Shown here: piece after piece, positions 1 through 5,596 of the stretch
Layout of the letters: each line of letters opens with the position of its first letter
Numbering within the stretch: position 1 is the stretch's first letter
From: Ignavibacteriales bacterium
GTDB lineage: Bacteria > Bacteroidota > Ignavibacteria > Ignavibacteriales > Melioribacteraceae
Reading direction: 5' to 3'
DNA length: 5,596 bases
NCBI GenBank assembly: GCA_027080245.1
Contig: JALWSN010000317.1
Location: 1 to 5,596 of the forward strand
Translations under genes and position numbers: made by a program
The notes under the pieces: generated by a model
What the model saw: only the letters and a program-made list of their open reading frames with translations
Database searches by the model: none
What the model was told of the DNA's origin: nothing

Positions 1-394
1 CGATTTTAATTTTCAAAAATCAAAAACGGAAGAAGTGAAAATTCACGGGTGGCTCGAAAAGCCGCTTAATTCAAAGCGTTTTGAGATTTACGGTTCGGAC
101 GCCGAAGATGTTGAAATGCTTTGCAATCAAGGGGATTGGTACGATTTAATTCATCCGCAGTTGAATATTCACAAAGGCGAAGTAATTTGGGCGGTTCGAA
201 AAGAGATGGCAAGAAGCATTGAAGATTTTCTTGCGAGGAGAAGGAGAGCTTTGTTCCTTAATGCCCAAGCCGCAATAGAATCAGCCCCGATTGTGGCTGA
301 GTTAATGGCGAAGGAATTAAAGAAAGGAAAAGACTGGCGGAAGTTCCAGTTGAAAAAGTTTGAGAAAATAGCTAAGAATTATTTGCCGGTTTAG
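1..394 (+). CDS. glpD: Glycerol-3-phosphate dehydrogenase, C-terminal part (5' end outside window)
   Basis: FAD-dependent glycerol-3-phosphate dehydrogenase oxidises sn-glycerol 3-phosphate to dihydroxyacetone phosphate and, in this family, passes electrons to membrane quinones. Only the last 130 residues are visible. The frame is open from base 2 with no stop, so the gene runs in from the left; the GTG at base 35 is an internal valine codon, not a start. The fragment matches the C-terminal helical cap domain of GlpD: a KIHGW segment at visible residues 13-17, the family-typical stretch EVIWAVRKEMA at 60-70, then LARRRRALFLNA at 77-88, and a basic helical tail ending in YLPV. The FAD-binding and substrate-oxidising part lies outside the window, so activity cannot be judged. 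It converges with mutB, leaving 9 bases between the two stop codons, and is unlikely to belong to the same pathway. The family assignment rests on remembered GlpD C-terminal sequence; another DAO-family enzyme is possible but less likely. Confidence 0.87.
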   Translation, partial: DFNFQKSKTEEVKIHGWLEKPLNSKRFEIYGSDAEDVEMLCNQGDWYDLIHPQLNIHKGEVIWAVRKEMARSIEDFLARRRRALFLNAQAAIESAPIVAELMAKELKKGKDWRKFQLKKFEKIAKNYLPV

Positions 395-403
395 AAAGAG
401 CGT

Positions 404-2590
404 TTACTCTTCAGAAAAATGTTCGTTAATAAGTTCCATTATTTTTTCTCCCGCTTCGGGTAGTTTGGTGCCGGGTCCGAAAATTGCTTTAGCTCCGCGT
501 TCGAAAAGGAAATCGTAATGCTGACGCGGAATGACTCCGCCAATAACCACGATGATGTCCTCGCGTCCTAAATTTTTAAGCTCTTCTACCAGTTTGGGCA
601 AAAGGGTTTTGTGCCCGCCGGCAAGAGAGCTAATGCCAATTACGTGAACGTCGTTTTCCACGGCTTGTTTGGCGGTCTCTTCCGGCGTTTGAAAAAGCAA
701 CCCGACATCGACGTCGAAGCCCATATCGGCGTAAGCCGAAGCCACCACCTTAGCGCCGCGGTCGTGCCCGTCCTGCCCCATTTTGGCGACTAAAATTCTC
801 GGACGTCTTCCGAATCGTTCGGCGAATTCGTCGGTTAATTTTCTTACTTTTTGAATCGGTGAATCCTCGCCCGAAGAATATTCGCTTTTGTAAACCCCCG
901 TAATTGTTTTGTTCACTGCTTTGTACCTCCCGCTAACTTTTTCAATTGAATAAGAAATTTCGCCAAGAGTGGCGCGAGCTCTTGCGGCGTCGATTGCAAG
1001 CGCGAGTAAATTTCCTTCGCCGGTTTCAACGGCTTTGGTAATTGCGTCCAACGTTGCTTTAACCTTTTGTTCGTCGCGTAACGCTTTAATTTTCTTTAGT
1101 CGTTTAATTTGATTTTCGCGCACAAGGTAATTGTCGACTTCCAAAATTTCAATTTGCTCTTCCGCTTTTGTCGGATATTTATTAACGCCAACAATGGTTT
1201 CTTTTGCCGAGTCGATTCTTGCCTGCCTTTTAGCCGCGGCTTTTTCAATACGCATTTTAGGAATGCCAGCCTCGATGGCTTTGGTCATTCCTCCGTAAGA
1301 TTCAATTTCCCGGATGTGCGCCCAAGCTTTTTTCATTAAAGCGTCGGTTAAAGATTCAACAAAATAGGAGCCGCCCCAAGGGTCTATTACTTTAGTGATT
1401 AGCGTTTCGTTTTGTAAATAAAGCTGAGTATTTCGGGCAATTCGCGCCGAGAAGTCCGTGGGCAAAGCAATTGCTTCGTCCAGCGAGTTTGTGTGCAACG
1501 ATTGAGTGTGCCCGGCTACTGCGGCCATTGCCTCGACGCAGGTTCTAATTACGTTGTTAAAAGGGTCTTGCTCGGTTAAGCTCCAGCCGGATGTTTGACT
1601 GTGGGTTCTAAGCGACATTGATTTAGGATTCTTCGGATTAAATTGTTTGATTAGTTTAGCCCAAATCACGCGGGCGGCGCGTAGCTTTGCTACCTCCATG
1701 AAATAGTTCATTCCAATTGCCCAGAAAAAAGAGATGCGCGGAGCGAAAGAGTCAATTTCCAGACCCGCGTTGATTCCAGTTCGGACATATTCCAGTCCGT
1801 CGGAAAGAGTGTAGGCTAGTTCCAAGTCCGCCGTGGCTCCGGCTTCTTGCATGTGGTAGCCGGAAACGCTGATACTATTGAACTTTGGCATGTGACGGGC
1901 GGTAAACTTAAATATATCGGCAACAATCCGCATGCTGATTTTCGGAGGGTAAATGTAAGTGTTGCGCACCATGTATTCTTTCAGGATGTCGTTTTGAATT
2001 GTGCCGGTTAGCTGTTGCGGTTTAACGCCCTGCTCTTCCGCCGCGACAATGAAGAATGCCATTGTAGGAATTACCGCTCCGTTCATGGTCATCGAGACGG
2101 AAATTTTGTCGAGCGGAATTCCGTCGAAAAGAATTTTCATATCCTCTACCGTATCGATTGCCACGCCGGCTTTGCCAACGTCGCCTTCCACGCGGGGGTT
2201 GTCGGAATCGTAACCGCGGTGTGTAGGCAAATCGAAAGCCACGGACAGACCCTTCTGCCCTTGCGCAAGATTTCGTTTGTAAAAAGCGTTGCTCTCTTCC
2301 GCCGTAGAAAACCCCGAGTACTGCCGAATAGTCCATGGTTTAACAATGTACATAGTTGAGTAAGGTCCCCGCAAGAATGGCGGCAGTCCCGCCCAATAAT
2401 CAAGGTGAGTTAAGTTATTCAAGTCGCCGGAAACGTAGAGGGGCTTAATGGCAATGTCTTCCATTGTTTCAAAAACAAATTCGGCGGGCGTTTTCCCTGT
2501 TTTTTCTTTAAATCTTTCTTCCCATTCGTTTAAGCTAATTTCCCTGCCGCCGGGATTAAATTCAATTTTAGTAAAGTCCGGTTTAGTCAT
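404..2590 (-). CDS. mutB: Methylmalonyl-CoA mutase large (catalytic, B12-binding) subunit
   Basis: Adenosylcobalamin-dependent radical enzyme interconverting (R)-methylmalonyl-CoA and succinyl-CoA in the cytoplasm; acts as a heterodimer with MutA. The 728 residues match the usual length. Residues about 30-560 form the substrate-binding barrel, with near-verbatim family blocks such as TIRQYSGFSTAEESNAFY (87-104), GLSVAFDLPTHRGYDSDNP (114-132) and SLRTHSQTSGWSLT (326-339). By alignment to the Propionibacterium enzyme, Tyr91 and Arg209 correspond to the residues that hold the substrate carboxylate, and Gln199, Tyr245 and His246 are the other active-site positions; all are conserved, favouring methylmalonyl-CoA over isobutyryl- or hydroxyisobutyryl-CoA. 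The C-terminal B12-binding domain (about 597-728) has the base-off/His-on motif D607-x-H609-x-x-G612, with Lys603, SSL at 654-656 and GG at 684-685. The ATG start follows the mutA stop by 20 bases, with only a weak GGA ahead of it, so translation may be coupled to mutA. It appears intact. Confidence 0.98.
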   Translation of the reverse strand: MTKPDFTKIEFNPGGREISLNEWEERFKEKTGKTPAEFVFETMEDIAIKPLYVSGDLNNLTHLDYWAGLPPFLRGPYSTMYIVKPWTIRQYSGFSTAEESNAFYKRNLAQGQKGLSVAFDLPTHRGYDSDNPRVEGDVGKAGVAIDTVEDMKILFDGIPLDKISVSMTMNGAVIPTMAFFIVAAEEQGVKPQQLTGTIQNDILKEYMVRNTYIYPPKISMRIVADIFKFTARHMPKFNSISVSGYHMQEAGATADLELAYTLSDGLEYVRTGINAGLEIDSFAPRISFFWAIGMNYFMEVAKLRAARVIWAKLIKQFNPKNPKSMSLRTHSQTSGWSLTEQDPFNNVIRTCVEAMAAVAGHTQSLHTNSLDEAIALPTDFSARIARNTQLYLQNETLITKVIDPWGGSYFVESLTDALMKKAWAHIREIESYGGMTKAIEAGIPKMRIEKAAAKRQARIDSAKETIVGVNKYPTKAEEQIEILEVDNYLVRENQIKRLKKIKALRDEQKVKATLDAITKAVETGEGNLLALAIDAARARATLGEISYSIEKVSGRYKAVNKTITGVYKSEYSSGEDSPIQKVRKLTDEFAERFGRRPRILVAKMGQDGHDRGAKVVASAYADMGFDVDVGLLFQTPEETAKQAVENDVHVIGISSLAGGHKTLLPKLVEELKNLGREDIIVVIGGVIPRQHYDFLFERGAKAIFGPGTKLPEAGEKIMELINEHFSEE

Positions 2591-2610
2591 TTTCCAATAG
2601 TCAATAATTG

Positions 2611-4650
2611 TTAGCGTAAAATATTGTTAAGCAAAATATTTAATAATTCTAAATAATTAATTCCTTTGTAAATAATTTTGAACCGATCATTAATGCTGAG
2701 TTTTTCAAAATCAGATTTTTCCAACCCGGCTAAAAAAGAATTTTCAATATCATTCAAAGGAAAGATATTTAAAACTTTGTCCAAAGTTTCTGCGTTCCAA
2801 TCGTTTTTACAAAAAATCAATGCTTCGATTTCATTTTGTTGCAATAAGCTTTTCCCCTCGTTAAGCGCTACGCTTGTTGCCTTAAATCCACCTGACTCAA
2901 AAACATTTCTTACAAAGTCGGCAGTGGCTTTGTGTTCAGCGAAGCTGCCAACGTTAATTAAAAGAGCAGACGGTTTTCTTCCATTTCTCTTTTCAAACAA
3001 AGCCGCCCGGCGTCTTATTTCTTCAAAAGATTTTGCGGCGCGGGTAAATTCAAGCGGTAAAATATTTTCGGATTCGGATTCGTTTGAAAAAGCTAAGAGA
3101 ATTTCTCCAAGGGAGACATCGGACAAAAAGTTGTTGTATTTGTCGCTGAGTAACTCGCTCTTGTTTAATTTAAATTCATTCAACTTATTATTGAATTGTG
3201 ATTCAAAAAAGTTGTCCTTGGTTTGATTTACGGTTGCGGCTTTTTCTTCTTCAGCGAAATCAACTATTTCATTGGTATTGGGGAACATATTAACGCCGAC
3301 TAAAACATTTGCGCCGGAAGAGAATTTTTGTTCTTCCATCATTGCCGAATCGCGAATTAAATTTTGAAACCAGCCTGTTTTTAATGCGTTAAATATTCCG
3401 CCTTTTTTTTGAATGTTTTGAAACAATTTCCACGCAGCTTCGGCAAATTGATTAGTTAAGCTTTCAATGTAATACGAGCCGCCGCCAGGGTCAATTAAGG
3501 TTGCAAGTTTTGTTTCTTCTTTAAGAATAAGTTGAACATTGCGAGCCAATCGAACTGCTAAATCGGAATTTTCCCGATTAAAAAGGTCGAAGGGAATTGT
3601 TTCAATCAAATCGGCTCCTCCAACAATTGCCGAAAAAGTTTCGCCTGTTGTTCTAAGAATGTTAACGTGTTTGTCGAGAGCGCTTTTATTAAAAGAGGAA
3701 TTCTTTGCGTGAATGAACATTGCAGGAGCGGCGTTGTATTCTTCAAGTATTTTTCGCCAAAGGATTCTGGCGGCGCGGAATTTTGCAATTTCAAGGAACT
3801 GAAATGACCCAACGCCGAAAGTGAATTTCAGAGATTGGTTTATTGTATCAGGGGAAAACCCCTTTGGAATCAAGCGGTTCAGTAATTCCACTCCGGTGGA
3901 AAGTGCATAAGCTAACTCCTGAACAATGCTACCGCCGGCGTTAGAAATGGGCAAAGTTGAGATATTCAGCAGTTTGATTTTATTATTAAAGTCCTTTAAG
4001 AATTTTAGAGCGGTCGCTATTTCGTTAATTATTTCTTCAAAAGAATTTGGTAAGAAACCGTTTTCCAAAATAAATTCAAGAGGGTCGGCGGTAAGTCCGC
4101 CTTTAAAATCGCTAATGGGAATTTGTTGTTTATTAAAAAAGGACTTAAAAATTAATAAAAAAGGCAAAGGGGAGTATGCTGTTTCAAAGAATAAAATCGC
4201 GTTTTGCCAGTCAATAATTTCAAACAAATCACTTAATTTATTAACGGTTGAGATGTCTAAACCGTAAGGGTTAAAAGGCGTTTGAAGTTTAATTGCAAAA
4301 GCGCTAACGCCTTTTAGAATACCCTCGTCCGAAATTCTTTTGATTTCTTTAATTGAATCAAAAGGAAAAGTAATGGCGGTAAGCCATCCCTTTGAAATAA
4401 GGCCATGGGGTAGGTAACCCCTACGAAAGTCAATAAAACCAGGCTTATCAGAAAGGTAGTCGTTTTCAGTTAAATCGTCTTTCGAATAAATTGGTTTAAG
4501 TTTAATTTCATTTAAGAAAGGCGTAAAAAGTTCCTCAAAATTTTTTCCCTTTAAATCTTGTTCAACTTTTGTTTTCCAATCGTTAAAACTTTGAGGCTCA
4601 AAATCGTTCAATAAATTGAATTCATTTTCCAGTGAAATATTGTTTTTCAT
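2611..4650 (-). CDS. mutA: Methylmalonyl-CoA mutase small (non-catalytic) subunit
   Basis: Structural partner of MutB in the heterodimeric methylmalonyl-CoA mutase; known small subunits do not bind cobalamin or substrate productively. The 679-residue protein is clearly a MutB paralogue: FGVGSFQFLEIAKFRAARILW (278-298) and VRLARNVQLILKEETKLATLIDPGGGSYYIESLT (366-399) align with MutB 290-310 and 382-415. The catalytic features are gone: the region equivalent to MutB GYHMQEAG reads LPISNAG (233-239), with no Tyr-His pair, and the degenerate B12-like domain (about 558-679) has VGSFAEHKATADF (567-579) where MutB has the DxHxxG ligand motif. An Asn/Lys/Ser-rich linker (about 470-530) joins the two domains. 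I place the start at the ATG at 4650 because AGAAGG lies 9 bases upstream. An in-frame TTG at 4668 would add six residues, but it is next to and partly upstream of that ribosome site, so I reject it. It is the first gene of the mutA-mutB pair and more AT-rich than mutB. Confidence 0.96.
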   Translation of the reverse strand: MKNNISLENEFNLLNDFEPQSFNDWKTKVEQDLKGKNFEELFTPFLNEIKLKPIYSKDDLTENDYLSDKPGFIDFRRGYLPHGLISKGWLTAITFPFDSIKEIKRISDEGILKGVSAFAIKLQTPFNPYGLDISTVNKLSDLFEIIDWQNAILFFETAYSPLPFLLIFKSFFNKQQIPISDFKGGLTADPLEFILENGFLPNSFEEIINEIATALKFLKDFNNKIKLLNISTLPISNAGGSIVQELAYALSTGVELLNRLIPKGFSPDTINQSLKFTFGVGSFQFLEIAKFRAARILWRKILEEYNAAPAMFIHAKNSSFNKSALDKHVNILRTTGETFSAIVGGADLIETIPFDLFNRENSDLAVRLARNVQLILKEETKLATLIDPGGGSYYIESLTNQFAEAAWKLFQNIQKKGGIFNALKTGWFQNLIRDSAMMEEQKFSSGANVLVGVNMFPNTNEIVDFAEEEKAATVNQTKDNFFESQFNNKLNEFKLNKSELLSDKYNNFLSDVSLGEILLAFSNESESENILPLEFTRAAKSFEEIRRRAALFEKRNGRKPSALLINVGSFAEHKATADFVRNVFESGGFKATSVALNEGKSLLQQNEIEALIFCKNDWNAETLDKVLNIFPLNDIENSFLAGLEKSDFEKLSINDRFKIIYKGINYLELLNILLNNILR

Positions 4651-4734
4651 TAGAGAATTCCTTCTCAAAAAAATCAGGAATAATTTAAAACTTGGTAATT
4701 TCTTTTAGATACAAAAATAATCAATTTATTCGAT
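4651..4734 (-). promoter_or_regulatory. pdxB-mutA intergenic leader, probable mutA-mutB control region
   Basis: This very AT-rich 84-base gap is the only place in the window where a mutA-mutB promoter could lie outside coding sequence. Minus strand, in reading order: a weak hairpin (4735-4719, arms AATC-AA and TT-GATT with one bulged G, four-base loop) followed by T5 at 4717-4713, which could be a poor terminator for pdxB. TATTTTTG at 4719-4712 fits the Bacteroidota -7 box form TAnnTTTG, but I find no TTTG-type -33 box at the usual distance. Nearer the start, ATTCCT (4681-4676) can pair with AGGAAT (4662-4657), while GAGAA (4666-4662) can pair with TTCTC (4657-4653) around a GGAA loop; the two pairings exclude each other. 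I see no cobalamin riboswitch, and the gap is too short for one. The region is probably regulatory; none of the individual elements is proven. Confidence 0.35.
4660..4665 (-). promoter_or_regulatory. Ribosome binding site of mutA
   Basis: On the minus strand AGAAGG sits 9 bases before the ATG at 4650, a good Shine-Dalgarno match at normal spacing. It decides the mutA start, ruling against the upstream in-frame TTG at 4668. The site lies inside two alternative short inverted repeats (see the leader entry), so its accessibility may vary. Confidence 0.7.
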
Positions 4735-5596
4735 TTAATTTAAGCCTAAAAGGGAAGAAAGTTTTTTAATGGGCGGAGAGAATTTCCCGGTTAGAGAGAA
4801 ATTTTTCAATTCGTACCTCAGGGGATAATTTTTACGAAGGCTGTCGAAGTAAATGCCGCGTTGGTTTACGGGCAAGGTTGTTATTTTTCTAAGGTTAGCG
4901 TCGTCTTGTTTCACGGAATAATTTTTAGAAAAAATTTTAACTAAAGATTCTTCAATGGAATCGTTTGCGTTAAGTTTAATGACGGCGTCTTTAAGCGTTA
5001 TTTTAGGAGGAATCCATTCGGCTTTAATATTAAAGTAATTACGCAAGGCGTTAAAAACAATGAGCGTTCCATTTAATTTGCCTTCGTAAGAGTAACCTGC
5101 AATGTGAGGCGTTGCAAGTTTAGTTAAATTTAACAATTCCAAATCGATGTCTGGCTCGTTTTCCCAAACGTCCAAAACAATTTTAATTTGAGTTGAACGG
5201 GTCAAATTCTTTAAGGCTACCGTTTCAATCACGCTTCCACGTGAAGTATTGACGAGAATTGCATTAGAGTTAACTTTTTTTGCGTTCTCCCGATTCAGTA
5301 AATGGTAAGTATTATCAATGCCTCCGATGTTCAAAGGCACGTGAAAGGTAATAATATCGGCGCTTAGCGCTTCTTCGAGCGAATGGAAATCTTTACCGCC
5401 CAGAGTTCTTTCGAGCGGAGGATCGTTTTTAATTACTTGCAGTCCCAAAGCCTCGGAAATAAAGGCTATTTTCGAACCAATATTCCCAACGCCAATAATA
5501 CCAATGGTTTTGCCGCTTAATGAAATATTTTCTTCTTTTAGCAAATAGCTTAAAGCGGCGAAGAAATATTCGGCGACAGCCTGAGAATTACAACCC
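4735..5596 (-). CDS. pdxB: Erythronate-4-phosphate dehydrogenase, C-terminal 286 residues (5' end outside window)
   Basis: PdxB oxidises 4-phospho-D-erythronate to 2-oxo-3-hydroxy-4-phosphobutanoate, the second step of DXP-dependent pyridoxal phosphate synthesis; it is cytoplasmic and NAD-dependent. The frame is open to the window edge. The TTG 53 bases inside the edge is not the start, because the codons above it give GCNSQAVAEY, the family's GCN-x-x-x-V-EY block. About 90 N-terminal residues are missing relative to the E. coli protein. In visible-fragment numbering the nucleotide-binding motif GVGNIG is at 35-40, and the dehydrogenase triad is Arg119 (in SRGSV), Glu147 (in DVWENEP) and His164 (in TPHIAGY), with spacings close to those of the characterised PdxB. 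What separates it from SerA-type and other D-2-hydroxyacid dehydrogenases is the C-terminal domain: KQDDANLRK (229-237) and FDSLRKNYPLRYE (250-262) match the PdxB-specific dimerisation domain. It lies 84 bases upstream of mutA on the same strand. No frameshift or missing key residue is seen. Confidence 0.93.
   Translation of the reverse strand, partial: GCNSQAVAEYFFAALSYLLKEENISLSGKTIGIIGVGNIGSKIAFISEALGLQVIKNDPPLERTLGGKDFHSLEEALSADIITFHVPLNIGGIDNTYHLLNRENAKKVNSNAILVNTSRGSVIETVALKNLTRSTQIKIVLDVWENEPDIDLELLNLTKLATPHIAGYSYEGKLNGTLIVFNALRNYFNIKAEWIPPKITLKDAVIKLNANDSIEESLVKIFSKNYSVKQDDANLRKITTLPVNQRGIYFDSLRKNYPLRYELKNFSLTGKFSPPIKKLSSLLGLN

Noticed and set aside
35..394. Treating the plus-strand frame starting with GTG at base 35 as a complete small gene
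   Set aside because: The frame is open upstream to the window edge and the sequence before the GTG continues smoothly into the GlpD C-terminal domain, so it is the tail of a larger gene.
396..411. Possible bidirectional terminator between glpD and mutB
   Set aside because: The stem has only 5 bp with a 6-base loop and lacks a following T run on the plus strand; too weak to annotate.
2015..2359. Overlapping open frames on both strands within the mutB N-terminal third (including 2001-2213, 2022-2336 and 2146-2403)
   Set aside because: All sit inside the highly conserved mutB barrel-coding region; their products have no recognisable motif and arise from the higher-GC codons of mutB.
2678..3226. 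182-codon open frame on the plus strand opposite mutA
   Set aside because: It lies wholly antisense to the well-supported mutA gene, and its Ser/Lys/Phe-rich product resembles no family I know. AT-rich coding DNA readily leaves such shadow frames.
3926..4267. 113-codon open frame on the plus strand opposite mutA
   Set aside because: Antisense shadow of mutA with no recognisable domain and no convincing ribosome site.
4651..4668. Upstream TTG start for mutA adding six residues
   Set aside because: The TTG at 4668 immediately precedes and would encode through the AGAAGG site that properly serves the ATG at 4650; small subunits normally begin close to this ATG.
4651..4734. Cobalamin riboswitch ahead of the B12-dependent mutase genes
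   Set aside because: The gap of 84 bases is shorter than a cobalamin aptamer needs, and I see no B12-box-like sequence in it.

Overview
The window shows four protein-coding genes, two of them cut by the window edges, and almost no non-coding DNA. Three genes lie on the minus strand and are read in the order pdxB (5' end missing), mutA, mutB. A fourth on the plus strand, the 3' end of glpD, converges on mutB and stops 9 bases short of it. I see no tRNA, rRNA, CRISPR array, insertion sequence or phage gene.

Layout. Bases 1-394 (+) encode the C-terminal 130 residues of an aerobic-type glycerol-3-phosphate dehydrogenase. Bases 404-2590 (-) encode the catalytic, cobalamin-binding large subunit of methylmalonyl-CoA mutase (728 residues), with all the expected active-site residues present. 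Bases 2611-4650 (-) encode the small, non-catalytic subunit (679 residues), a diverged paralogue that has lost the cobalamin-ligand motif. Bases 4735-5596 (-) encode the last 286 residues of erythronate-4-phosphate dehydrogenase, an enzyme of DXP-dependent vitamin B6 synthesis. The only real intergenic stretch is the 84 bases between pdxB and mutA. The 20-base gap between mutA and mutB and their shared role indicate a two-gene operon.

Function. MutA and MutB together form the adenosylcobalamin-dependent heterodimer that interconverts succinyl-CoA and (R)-methylmalonyl-CoA. This is the core step both of propionate formation from succinate and of propionyl-CoA breakdown; the window does not show which direction is used, because no epimerase, carboxylase, decarboxylase or MeaB-type chaperone gene is present. 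GlpD and PdxB are housekeeping enzymes with no obvious direct biochemical link to the mutase.

Organism. The DNA is AT-rich, mutA and pdxB more so than mutB. A split mutA/mutB pair, a PdxB-type B6 pathway and a GlpD of this type together suit a bacterium of the Bacteroidota/Chlorobi/Ignavibacteria group. This is inference from gene content and protein flavour, not a phylogeny. The region looks like ordinary core metabolism. The most interesting detail is a pair of mutually exclusive short hairpins around the mutA ribosome binding site. I did not find a previously undescribed system here.
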